Under the pieces are notes generated by a model. It had not been told where the DNA came from. It ran no database searches and saw nothing but the letters and a program-made list of their open reading frames with translations. Positions 1 through 10,365 of a stretch of DNA of 64,000 nucleotides are shown in pieces; the stretch's first letter is position 1, and each line of letters begins with the position of its first letter. The stretch is from assembly GCF_051622035.1 (NCBI RefSeq), contig NC_135365.1, positions 22,091,501 to 22,155,500 on the forward strand. The letters run 5' to 3'. The position numbers and the translations under genes were made by a program. The stretch comes from Arctopsyche grandis (Eukaryota; Arthropoda; Insecta; Trichoptera; Hydropsychidae).

Positions 1-60
1 ATCATCGGTATGATCAACGAGCTACTACAGCCCGATTTATCTGTGCAGCCCCCCCCCCCC
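1..60. repeat. Fragment of the 'GAGCTACTACAGCCCG' dispersed repeat
   Basis: The window opens inside a repeat that reads ATGATCAACGAGCTACTACA, followed by CCCGAT, then CTGCAGCC and a run of C. The same words are arrayed many times at 61930-62885, so this is a truncated or edge-cut copy of that hAT-associated repeat. Confidence 0.6.
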
Positions 61-73
61 CTATGTGTTCTCA

Positions 74-434
74 CGAGCCGACTGGTTCCATGACAACTGA
101 ACGCATGACAAGAGAACACATGACTATTGAAGGCGGTGAACGGATAAATGCACTCACGAGAGCCGCCCTCTCGAGACATCCAAACTTTCAAAGATGATCA
201 AGAAGAATTAACGCAATATAATTCCACAAAAAAACGTCAAGGGGTATTTGCATGTTATCCGAGGGTTCTAGCCCTTTTTTGTGGAATTCTATTGCTTTAG
301 TTCTTCTTGATCATCTTTGAAAGTTTGGATGTCTCGAGAGGGCGGCTCTCGTGAGTGCATTTATCCGTTCACCGCCTTCAATAGTTATGTGTTCTCTTGT
401 CATGCGTTCAGTTGTCATGAAACCAGTCGGCTCG
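74..434. repeat. Long hairpin (foldback element), 161-bp arms
   Basis: Positions 74-234 are the near-perfect reverse complement of 274-434, separated by a 39-bp spacer. A few mismatches are visible near the loop, for example AATTAACGCAATATAATTCC against the opposite arm. No coding potential is seen. It could be a foldback DNA element or MITE, or a source of hairpin RNA. No clear target-site duplication was found, so the class is open. Confidence 0.75.
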
Positions 435-795
435 AGCGCTCGAAGTCTCTTGAGCGCCTTTGAAAATTAGGATTTCTCGAAACTGCGCCACTTTTCAGTG
501 CATTCTTCCGGGAACCATGGAAGTCACGTCAACTGAGCACATGCCTGTTGAACACAGCGACAAGTGAACTTATATACCAGTGAATATACAGTGAGCGACA
601 AAAATAGGTACGCACATAGATTTCGGACAAACAGCGCGAAACAAACCTCTCTACCTGCCGTAAACAATGAGACCCCAACCTTTTTTTTTTTACACAACTC
701 TGTGTAACCGTTGGTTCAAAGATTTACAAAGCTGATGGTCAATTCCCTATTTAGTTTCGCGTTAACTTTGGTTGCAATAGCATCGCATCGGAAAA

Positions 796-1894
796 ATGTC
801 GTCCGCACGCCAAATGTCGACCGATGAAAAAGCGGTAATTTTGGCTCTTACGAAAGAGCGAATCGCGTATCGAGACATTGCTCGTCGGGTGGGGTTCAGT
901 GAAGGTTCTGTGAGAAAATTCATCAAAAAATACAGTGATACAGGATTATTAACAAGGGCTCCAGGATCTGGAAGGAAGTAAAAATTGATGGAACGTGAAA
1001 ATCGTGTCATAAAACGTGCTGCTCTTCAAGATCAATTTATTACTGCTTCTAAAATCAGGGATGAGGTTTACACTTCATCATCCACAGCAGTACATACCCG
1101 TATGATCCAAAGGAAGCTGAATAAATTAGGGTTTAGAGCGATCAAATTCGCGAAAAAGCCACTTCTGGCGGTTTCAATGAAGAAAAAGCAGTTGAAATGG
1201 GCCAAGGACAAGAAGAATTGGATATCAGAGGACTGGTACAGGGTGGTTTTTTCAGATGAATCTAATTGGAATCTTATTGGATCAGATGGGAAGACCACAG
1301 TTCGCCGTAGAAGTGGAGTATGTTTTCACGCAAGTTGTGTTTCGCGACCGCGAAGCATTCCCCGTATGTCATGATATGGGGGTGCATTACAGGATATGGA
1401 ATAAGGGCGCTAGAGTTCGTCCGAAGGTCCATGAATGCCATCCAATACGAAAACACGATACGGGAACGTGTTTTACCCACCATCGAAGCACTCATAGAAT
1501 TCGTCGCTGAACCAATATTTCAGGACGAATCTGCACCTTGATATCGGGCTCGTTCTGTAAGTTATCAAACCGTTTTTCTATCTTTAATTTGTTTTTTTAT
1601 GTGGTAAATATCATCGACTTGTTTTAGATAACCAATTATAAAGAAAGTTTGGGAATTAAATCCCTTACCTGGCCCGGGAACAGTCCAGACCTGAACATTA
1701 TCGAAAATTTATGGGCGATTTTGAAGAGGAAAGTAAAAGCCTGCAATCCAAAAACGCTTCAAGAGCTGGAAAACATAATAACGGAGGCATGGGAAAAGGA
1801 TATTTCCCCAAATGTTATAAAAAAATTGTTTTATTCTATGCCCAGAAGAATTGAGGCAGTAATCAAAAACAAAGGGGGAATTACTAAATATTAA
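796..1894 (+). pseudogene. Tc1-like DD34E transposase pseudogene with a putative intron
   Basis: The reading begins at ATG 796 with a helix-turn-helix N-terminus (IAYRDIARRVGFSEGSVRKF). An in-frame TAA stands at 979. The frame then continues through a second DNA-binding region to the first catalytic Asp (VVFSDES, about 1245-1262). A frameshift at about 1345-1355 moves the coding frame to one reading HSPYVMIWGC. The second catalytic region (IFQDESAP) has Glu where family members usually have Asp, and is followed by a TGA at about 1540. A GTAAGT...TTTTAG segment at 1557-1627 (71 bp) separates this from the last block (WPGNSPDLNIIENLW), which carries the third acidic residue and ends at TAA 1894. 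Removing those 71 bp restores frame and DD34E spacing. The gene is therefore non-functional through at least two stops, one frameshift and one substituted catalytic residue. Confidence 0.88.
1557..1627 (+). other. Putative 71-bp intron in Tc1-like transposase
   Basis: The segment begins GTAAGT, contains a T-rich stretch and ends TTGTTTTAG. It lies between the second and third catalytic blocks. Its length is not a multiple of three, and its removal joins the two coding frames in phase 0. Short introns are known in some Tc1-like transposases (Minos is the classic case). Splicing itself is inferred. Confidence 0.6.
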
Positions 1895-2212
1895 GCTTTA
1901 TTTTATTTATATATTATTGTTTTATGTATATATTATTAATAGGAAACATTTAAAAAATGTATACCGTGAAAACCGCTTTAAATTAAATTAAAAACTCCCG
2001 AAGAACTGCCAATACTTTTTTCCCAAATTTGTCCATTTCGTAAATAATTCCAATATCTCAATAAATACATCAATATAATTAATAATTTGTCTTGTTTTAT
2101 TATCTTAATGATCCTAGTCATGATTTCAGAAACTTTTAAATGAAAAATATTGCGATATATACGAATAAAATGAAATTTTGCTACTGCGTACCTATTTTTG
2201 TCGCTCACTGTA

Positions 2213-2861
2213 GACCCGTAAAAAAAATTATAATTGTTACATACTATTTTAAATAAAATAAATTATAAAATACTTAAGTTTATACATTTAAATAAATTAT
2301 TAAATAAGTATTTATCATGTATTCAGTTGTCTGGTCAACATTTTTATATGCGCAAAATATATGTAAGTCGAAAGTGTCAGCGATTGCAGAGCGATCGCAA
2401 TAAAGATTTTCACAATGTAATAGTAGTGCATGATAAGAGGAAAAATTTGAATGGCCCAAATTAGAATTGTAAAACCGTAGCATGTGAATTGCACAAATTG
2501 TACAAAGTCATATACATATATTTATCATTAAAAAGGTCGTACAAAATGTTCAAAACAAATTTTTATTCACATTTTTGAATGTCAATGCGAACATCTATAA
2601 TACATATTACGTTAAGATAAATGTATAAGGTAGCTGTAGGTACGTACGTATCTCCGTCAGTGACCCAGTTGCTGTCACTTTTCCTTTCAAATATTCTTTC
2701 AAATTTGTTTTCGACATTTATTTAAACTTATAACAAAGTTTTAACTCCTAGGTTTCATTTATAAACTAATTACAAAGCAATCTCAACCTCAAATTAAACG
2801 AGTAATATCGGTGCAAAAAAATTCATACATATATACACACATAATATATATAATAATACTA
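2213..2861. other. AT-rich intergenic DNA, nothing identified
   Basis: Only short AT-rich open frames and simple tracts are present. No splice-consistent coding exons, TIR pairs or tRNA-like boxes were recognised. Confidence 0.5.
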
Positions 2862-3102
2862 TTCTGTGTGTCTGTGTGAGATAACGCTCGCCGTATTATA
2901 ATAGTCGTTTCGATTCGACATGTGAAAACACTGCCAACAAATCGAACATAATAACAGATGAACGAAAACTTCTACATATATACATATACTGTTTGCTACC
3001 AATGTTTCTAGGGAAATAAGTCTCTGAGCATTTAGCGCCATCTATTGAAAATTTATTTAATTAGTTAATTAATTTTTCTATTGGTGTTTTATCATGTTTA
3101 TA

Positions 3103-3345
3103 CTAGTTGTTTTACCCGGCTTCGCTCAGTATTTGTAATATAAACAGCGTAAACATGGTGAATCTAATAGTAAATGTTCATTCGTTTTTTTATTAAATTT
3201 ATTTGAATCGAAAAAAATATTATTCAACCAATCGAATCATCGTCATAGAAACTATAACTTGTTTTCGATTCCCAACCAAAAATACTTACATATGTACATA
3301 CATACATACATATATACAAAGTCTCTTTCGAAATTATATATTTGA
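3103..3345 (-). mobile_element. Non-autonomous Helitron (family B), copy 1
   Basis: In minus orientation it starts TC (TCAAATATATAATTTCGAAA), contains AGAGACTTTG, and ends in the conserved block ...GAAGCCGGG-TAAAACAACTAG, with CTAG at 3103-3106. A stem CCG-GC/GC-CGG with a GAA loop can form just before the terminus in family members. Related copies lie at 26534, 27454, 47893 and 51494. Confidence 0.65.
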
Positions 3346-3517
3346 TGTAAGTAGTAGGTAGTTTTTACCGTTTTTTTTCATATTAAATGAATATAAATAT
3401 TAAATTAAATATATTTAAAAAGTATTTGAAAAAAATACGACCCCGTACGGATCGAACACAGGACTGACACATTTCTTTTAGTTTTTTTTTTGTAATTAAT
3501 AGCTTATTATGCCATAA

Positions 3518-3725
3518 CCATAGAAGTAGAATGCAAAGAATCGCTCTCAGCCTCCAAAAATGTTGCTACAAAAACTCTGCGCGGCAGAGTTTGTTCATTG
3601 TTTGCAAAACTTCGTCTATCTCTCTCTCTTGTCTCTCTTCTGACTTTCCGTCTCTCTCTTCGATGGCTCGCTTTTAGACGGTACTTTTGTTAACAATGAG
3701 CATTCTATGCATTCTACTTCTATGG
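3518..3725. mobile_element. 208-bp MITE with 18-bp TIRs
   Basis: The ends CCATAGAAGTAGAATGCA and TGCATTCTACTTCTATGG are perfect inverted repeats. CCATAA occurs on both sides (3512-3517 and 3726-3731). Other Helitron copies show the uninterrupted site TATGCCATAACC, which confirms the insertion. The interior contains a CT-rich microsatellite (TCTCTC). The superfamily is not assigned, because the boundary bases are themselves palindromic and the duplication could be 6-7 bp. Confidence 0.8.
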
Positions 3726-3762
3726 CCATAACCCATACGACGATATTTCATTGGGAACAACA

Positions 3763-3850
3763 CTAGTATAATTTTTCGGGGTATATTTCATCGGGCAGAA
3801 CACTAGTATAATATATTTAGGGATATATTTCATCGGGCACAACACTAGTA
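3763..3850 (+). repeat. Three successive Helitron 3' termini
   Basis: AACACTAG occurs three times in 88 bp (ends at 3766, about 3808 and about 3850). Each is preceded by TATTTCAT(T/C)GGG and separated by AT-rich bridges (TATAAT...). This is a tandem reiteration of the family-A Helitron end. Confidence 0.75.
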
Positions 3851-5973
3851 TAATATATAATATTTCGGGGTAGATTCGGAAAAGGTTCTGTAACCTCTGG
3901 ATAAGAAATTCGCATTTAGATTGAGCGCTTTAAATATCTCATTGTCCAATTTTTACATTCACATCAATTTAACAGATGAATGGAAGAAACTCACACAAAG
4001 CAATTGAGAATATGTATTGACCTAGTTCCTACGATGTTTTTGCAGTTAAAATTAAAATGAAAAATAAAATACGTATTAAATTGAACTAGGGTACTGAATG
4101 TGTAATACATATGTATATACATTTATATTTAGTATTGAACCGACTACATGCTGTAATCGGGAATCGATTAAGTTTTATGATTGTTTCTACATGTGACGAA
4201 TTTATATTGAAATTTTTTGCGTGCAAAGAAAGCCTGTCTAAATAAGGTTTACTAAAATAGACTGCATTATTATGTGTTAACCACTTGTAAAAACATTAAA
4301 CGTTCCGTTGAGACATTATCGGATGAAAGACGTCACCGCAAATCATACATCGTTTTGGATCGTTGGGATTTCATCCTATGTTCGCTTATTAGTTTATTAT
4401 TGTACATGGGTTAGGTTAGCATGAATGCGACAATATATATATCAATATATATATTGAGTGAATGCGACAGTTGCGCTTCGACCAGATAATACGTATTTTA
4501 AATCGACAAAATCGAGGTTTCGTATTCTCCTATTTTCTCCTCCGAAACTGGACCAATTTTTAAAAAAATTTCATCATCGGTATGAGAAAGATATTTTCTG
4601 TGCAACTGTGCGCGTATTTTTTTTTAAATCGACCGTTAAATAAGCACGCTGGACTCTTTTCGTGGGTGTAAAAAAGAGGCGATTTTATAGATGTTTGGCG
4701 GCTCCTAGCTGCTATAAAAAATAACTAATCAATAAAAAAATAAAAAAATAAACGATAGATGCATCCCAATGGTGGATATCCATAGCATATTAAAAAATAA
4801 TTTCTCTAGTGCCATAATTGAGGAAGGGAGAAGTGTAATACGTTTGTATGGACAAGGCGCTGGTGTCCAGCCCTCTTAATTGAATTATCAAAATAATTAA
4901 TTTGTATGCATTTTCATTGACTGTGAAATTAATTTCATAAATTTACTTATACATAATATAATACGTACATTTTGTCTTACATATTATAATATAGATTAAA
5001 ATTATTCCCAAACAAGGTTAATATGAAGAAAATATATTTTAAAAGAGTATAAATAAATAAATTCAACAAATTTAATTCCAATTAAAACAGCAAATGAAAT
5101 TTGAATAACCAATTAATTTTCCAATTTATCCTTTTCGACGAAACGAAAACCATTGAAGAAAACAAGACACTTCAATATAAGACGAACAATAAATGTTGTA
5201 ACTGATGTGATTGAGTGTTTTCAGTGATATTTTATCCTTGGATAATTCCCATATTTAAAAAAATGTAGCAGAAACTTGCGGTCGAAAGGAATGAGAGTCG
5301 AAAAATTACATTCCTTAAAAAATACCAAACAAAACATCGTTCTTTTTAAAATGCATTTAAGTTGTCTTGTTGTATACTTGTGGATTGCTGTTGCAAGTTA
5401 CTACTTGTAACTCACCCGAACTATAATTCGCGGGAATAACGGGATAGCAGGTATAGCTTCGGTCCGCATAGAGTCTTATGTTATATTATCTTTGCGACTG
5501 CCACATGTATTTCTTCAAGGATGTTAAGTATTGGTTGGTCATCGAAAGAACAATGTCCTAGATGTGGATTTGGGGGTTAAAATATTATATTTTCATGAAT
5601 GACCTTGAAAACGTCCAGTCTCTCTTGTCGTGTGGTCCTATTCAGAACTAAACGTTTTGATTTTCTGGTTAATTTTATTGTGATTAAAATTTTCAACACT
5701 ATATTTCTCCCACGATATTTACCACAAGGTAAGATTTTTGCACTACTCGCATGCACTTCGTTTTTTTTATTTTTTATTAATATGATTTATACAAATTCTG
5801 ATGAAATTAAAGCGGCTGATTTATGTTTGCACACAGGCGGCCGAACTCTTAGGCGCGGCCCTGGTCGTACGAATTGACAATAACATAAAGACACGCCTAT
5901 TAACAGCTGGAGTTAATCTGGGCATACCGTGCCGTACGATTGAGTGTGTCTGAACCTTTAACCATAACTTTAA
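3851..5973. other. AT-rich intergenic DNA without recognised genes
   Basis: No gene or bounded element was recognised. Frames of up to 92 codons occur (for example 5599-5877) but lack family resemblance or splice context. A GC-richer patch lies at about 5830-5950. Confidence 0.5.
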
Positions 5974-5995
5974 CCTAACCTAACCTAACCTAACC
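5974..5995 (+). repeat. Short interstitial telomeric-type (CCTAA)n tract
   Basis: TTTAACC is followed by four CCTAA units, ending TAACCG. CCTAA is the complement of TTAGG, the ancestral arthropod telomeric repeat. Confidence 0.7.
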
Positions 5996-5998
5996 GTT

Positions 5999-7208
5999 TA
6001 CATAACCTTTTGAAATTCAGAAAAGAGCCATAAATCCTCATAATAAATGTTATGAACCTCAAAATTTTAAAAGGACGAATCTAAAAGTTTTTTTTAAGAG
6101 CATAAAAATGCGCCGCATACTGATTTTCTTTCAAATAACCTTATATTTCAGGCAAGTTAACATATTCTGGTATGATATTATGTATTGACTGACTAAAAAA
6201 TGCACTGCAAGATGATTTTTTTTGATAAAGAAACTTTCCTTCTCCAAACTAAACAATGAATGAGAGATAAGAGCCTCTGTCCTGAAAAAAACTCACACCC
6301 GCAGTTTCATTTGAGCGCACTCTAAAGTAAAAGCACACGCTATAGTATAACACATTTTCCAAATGAAATTCTGTAGAATCATTTTATACGAATGAACCAA
6401 TCAATTGCAAATACATACATATATTTGAGAAAGTATGCAAAGCCATCAAATCAAGGCAACGGTTTCAAAACACAACACAAACAACAACAATAAACACCTA
6501 CAAAAGTGTTACTCAACGTCATTACATTTGATTTAAATCCGAATAATCCACATTACCAACATGCCATATATTATATTATATTATGTGTATCTTATAAGCA
6601 AGGTCGCCTTATTGATAACACGCGTAATACTTTTTTGGTCGATAAATTCATAGACTGATAATACGGTAGTCCTCATTTTTTTAAAGTACACATGACATTT
6701 GGCACAATATTTATGTCAAGTTATCCTCGTCTGAGTCGGAACTGCAGTTGGTGTAATCACTGATCAATTACCAAGCCAAAACAAAAACAATCAATGGGTA
6801 CCTGTTTAGTTTGCGACACGTATTGGAAGTCGACGAGCAAACACTCTGGCACTATACAAAATTAAATGGAGATTTATTTACTACTATACGCGGCACAAAC
6901 ACTACTGGTGGGCACAACTTGTCGATCGATACGTTAAACTTGAACACTGGCATCCATTTGGTCAGTGACTCTTGGCCACCGGGTCATTGGTGACGAGCTG
7001 ACTGCGTTTTCGAAGAGTACAACATCGTGGAGCTAAACACACGACTAAACTTATCGACAACCGGCTGACGAGTGCTTCAAGTAGGACATATACAGTCGGC
7101 TTCCTTGTACACAGTGTGCCTCGTTGGCTAGAATTTAACACTTTCAACGCGTTTTATGTACGTAGTGTTCAACTTTAAATGTAACCCATTGAAATTTTAC
7201 ATGCTTTA
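5999..7208. other. Intergenic DNA, nothing identified
   Basis: AT-rich sequence with small open frames only (60-61 codons around 6811-7147). No TIRs, splice-consistent exons or tRNA boxes were recognised. Confidence 0.45.
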
Positions 7209-8245
7209 CGAAGATTTCAGGCCACTTGGTTCGGTATAGCCGTTCAGAATTGAAAGAAAACTTATCAAAATATCAGTGGCGCAGATCTGTACATGTGTAG
7301 TTGCTTCACAACCAAAACGTTTCTTTTGTAACCTTCTTTGCCTCGAAAAAATCTATGGGCTTCTTCAATATTTCTTCTTTTCTATACGATTTTGCTTTTC
7401 TGTTCCTTGCATCCATAACTGTAGAAGTTATTCTAATTGCAACTACATTCTACTGGAACCTGCTTCCACTTAAGTCCCAACCTTTCACAAATTCAGCTAA
7501 TCTGTTCATCTCACATCTTTCTGGGTATTTTACCTATCGACATCCTAGACATGATACGAAGATTTCAGGTCACTTAGTTCGGTATAGCCGTTCAGAATTG
7601 AAAGAAAACTTATCAAACTGCCAGTGATGCAGATCTGTGCATATGTACATAGTTGCTTTGACCTTCTTTGCCTCGAAAAAATCTATGGGAGGATTGAGCT
7701 TCTTCAATATTTCTTCTTTTCTATACGATTTTGCTTTTCTATTCCTTTCATCCATAACTGTGGAAGTTCTTCTAGGTGCAACTACATACTACTGGAAACT
7801 GCTTCCACTTAAGTCCCAACCTTTCACAAATTCAGCTAATCTGTTCATCTCACATATTTCTGGGTCTTTTACCTATAGACATCCTAGACATGATACGAAG
7901 ATTTCAGGTTACTTAGTTTGGTATAGCCGTTCACAATTGAAAGAAAACTTATCAAACTGTCAGTAGTGCAGATCTGTGCATATGTAGTTGCTTCACAACT
8001 AGAACGCTTCTTTTTCGACCTTCTTTGCCTCGAAAAAATCTATGGGAGGATTAAGCTTCTTCAATATTTCTTCTTTTCTATACGATTTTGCTTTTCTATT
8101 CCTTTCATCCAAAACTGTGGAAGTTCTTCTAGGTGCAGCTACTACTGGAACCTGCTCCCACTTCAGTCCTAAGCTTTCACAAATTCAGCTAATCTGTTTA
8201 TCTCACATCTTTCTGGGTCTTTACCTTTCGGCACCCTAGACAAGA
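7209..8245. repeat. Three tandem copies of a ~340-bp unit
   Basis: Units start at 7209, 7557 and 7896 with CGAAGATTTCAGG, giving periods of 348 and 339 bp. The third decays at about 8245. Each carries GCCTCGAAAAAATCTATGGG, CTATACGATTTTGCTTTTCT and a TTCACAAATTCAGC block. Unit 1 has extra and missing short blocks relative to units 2 and 3, which are closer to each other. Open frames of about 100 codons recur in the units, but they match no family I recognise and are broken differently in each copy, so I do not call a gene. Confidence 0.85.
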
Positions 8246-9084
8246 TTTAATTATGCGTTCTGAGTACGCTTAAATGAGATCTTAATTTATTAATAGGTGA
8301 GTTGATAAGGGATTGTTCTCACTTGGTATATGCACATATGTATGTATGTATGTGCGGATGCATTTATATGAAAGTTCTGTCATTGATTGGGGTTTCTTAA
8401 GGGTCTTTTAAAAAAACCAAACATTAGAATTTTGTTTTAACTTTCAATTGATTATTTTAAAATTTACTTACATATCAATCAATCTACATATTTATATATA
8501 ATATTAACTAAGAATGTTTAAAAATCCGGATGTCGCGTATGTATATATGTCGACAGCGATAGCCCATGGATGACTGGTCGTTTGTGGTTTTTTTCAGAAT
8601 TATAATTGTTTTTATGTTAACCTAAAATATTTTCTAGACTAGAATATCATTTGTTATCAAATGCACTTGGTAAAAATAGAGACATGTCACAACACATCAT
8701 ACATATTTTCATATGTGTAACGACAGATGCTGGAACTCGATGTATGGCGACACTAACGTTGATGATTCCTAAGATATTGTAGATAACGTGTAATACATGA
8801 ATCTTTGAAATTTATCTTCAAAAGTTACAGGATAACAGATATAGACGTCGTTAACACATAACTATGTCAATAGCGACTACTTATTCTGTGTTTGAGAAAG
8901 ATAATGCTAAATGCATGAAGAGGTATGAACCTATTTAAATAAATTAACTGGAAGTAGTAATAATGTATTTATTGTGATTTTAATGATGCCGATAAGCGTC
9001 GCAGTTAGAGATTTATTACCCATGTTGCAAACTCTAAGTCGTAAGGAGATCCAACTTATGAATCATAAGTTATGATCTTATGGC
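8246..9084. other. Intergenic DNA, nothing identified
   Basis: Contains TATG-type microsatellite near 8338-8352 and otherwise unremarkable AT-rich DNA. Confidence 0.45.
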
Positions 9085-9334
9085 CAGTGGTGTCATCCCA
9101 ATTTTGGAACAACGGGTTTCCAAATTTTTTTTCAAATAATTTATTTTGAAAATATATACAATATACACATTTTTCTATCACTATTCCATGAAAGTTCATT
9201 GAATTTTCAAGATTTGTATAATATTTGACAAAAATTATATAAATTTTTATATTAAATAACGGGTTTCCGGAAATTTTTGATTTTTAACAACGGTTTTCCG
9301 GGAACCCATGGAAGCCATTAGGGTGACACCACTG
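9085..9334. mobile_element. 250-bp MITE, CAGTGGTGTCA termini
   Basis: The ends CAGTGGTGTCATCCC and GGGTGACACCACTG form imperfect TIRs. Just inside are GGGTTTCC / GGGAACCC blocks. A second, much larger occupant with the same two ends spans 49485-51752. CAGTG-type ends suggest hAT, but no convincing 8-bp duplication was found here. Confidence 0.6.
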
Positions 9335-10100
9335 AATTCTTATCTTGATAATGTTTACAAAGTGAAGCAAGAGCATCGTTCTCTATGTTGATTGCATTCA
9401 TTTGGAAGAAAAAATTCCGCTAATCAGCCAAGATATTCAGACAAATGGAAATGTCATGCTTAAAGGTTCATCGAACAATATAAATTAAGAGTTTTCTTTG
9501 AAGTTTAATGAAATTGGGTATAAAATAAATGAGCTTCTTTTTTTTTACATACCTCCTTTACGTTTCACTTACGATTACAATTCAGGAAAAAGTTTGCCTC
9601 TTATCCGATCGTTTTCATACTTTGCCATATTGCTCATTTTGATCATCAATATAAGTAAATGGATCCTCCGCCATTACGATGGTGCAAAAATATCGTGTAA
9701 GACGCGTTTGATATCTGCCCGGCGAGATAGTCGTTGACGTTTATCCGCCGTTTGTTTATTAGTTTTAAACATATATGGCGGTTGTAAAATAATAAAATTA
9801 TTGGTATTTTTATTCAAAATAATAATTTTTATATACAAATTATAGAAGAGGTATGTTTTTAAAAAAAATTTTATTCTATATATACATATGTATACCATCT
9901 AAGATTCTGTATATACTGTTTGAATTTCATTTATTTTTCACCCTATAATTGGAGAAATGAATGTACTATACATCCATAATTTTAATTAACTCACTTAAAT
10001 ACTAAAAGGTTTATTTGTAGTGTAGGTTTTATTTAATGTATTTATTTATTAACAATGAATCAAAGAGCAAAGAAAACTAAAAATTGATCTTTATATAATA
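9335..10100. other. Intergenic DNA, nothing identified
   Basis: AT-rich, with short frames only. Confidence 0.4.
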
Positions 10101-10135
10101 GTAGTGTTGTGCCCGTTGATTTCAACTGATGGTTT
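10101..10135 (-). mobile_element. Isolated Helitron-like 3' end with changed hairpin
   Basis: Read on the minus strand, a GTTGA-AA-TCAAC stem is followed by GGGCACAACACTAC. Family-A copies have a different stem (CGATGA/TCATCG) but the same GGGCACAACACTAG tail. The terminal G is changed to C here. The rest of the element was not recognised. Confidence 0.45.
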
Positions 10136-10311
10136 CGGAAAGGAATTGATACACGAATTAAAATAAAGTTATATGTTATATATAAATACAATGTAAGGTA
10201 ATTTATAGGCGTGCGCGCGCATTATTAATTACACGTATTATTATTAATCGTAAAAAGTTGAGTGCGCGCATTACACGCTCACCGATCTAACCCGTTCGAA
10301 ATGATGAATGA

Positions 10312-10312
<1 letters not shown>

Positions 10313-10358
<46 letters not shown>
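10313..10358 (+). repeat. (GT)n microsatellite
   Basis: Uninterrupted TG dinucleotide run of about 45 bp, ending in TATGTGTCACC. Confidence 0.95.

Positions 10359-10365
<7 letters not shown>

Larger units (their letters stand above)
589..2210 (+). mobile_element. Tc1-like (IS630/Tc1/mariner) DNA transposon, decayed
   Basis: The 1,622-bp element is bounded by 26-bp perfect terminal inverted repeats that begin CAGTGAGCGACAAAAATAGG and continue TACGCA. It is flanked by TA at 587-588 and 2211-2212, the standard Tc1/mariner target duplication. The interior encodes one broken Tc1-like transposase on the plus strand. The TIRs are intact although the gene is dead, so the element could still be moved by a transposase supplied from elsewhere. 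Confidence 0.93.
2862..3766 (+). mobile_element. Non-autonomous Helitron (family A), with two nested insertions
   Basis: The element shares blocks with 36676-38202 and, inverted, with 52782-53215: a GATAACGCTCGCCG start region, TTTAGCGCCATCTATT in the middle, and a 3' end of hairpin + about 10 nt + CTAG. The hairpin (CGATATTTCATTG in this copy) sits just upstream of AACACTAG at 3763-3766. CTAG preceded by a short hairpin is the Helitron 3' signature, and the base after the element is T, as expected for insertion into AT. Two other elements interrupt it, a family-B Helitron (3103-3345) and a MITE (3518-3725). No Rep/helicase coding is present. Confidence 0.7.

Noticed and set aside
5430-5460. 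GGGAATAACGGGATAGCAGG resembling a homing-endonuclease site
   Set aside because: Differs from known recognition sequences and no endonuclease gene is nearby.
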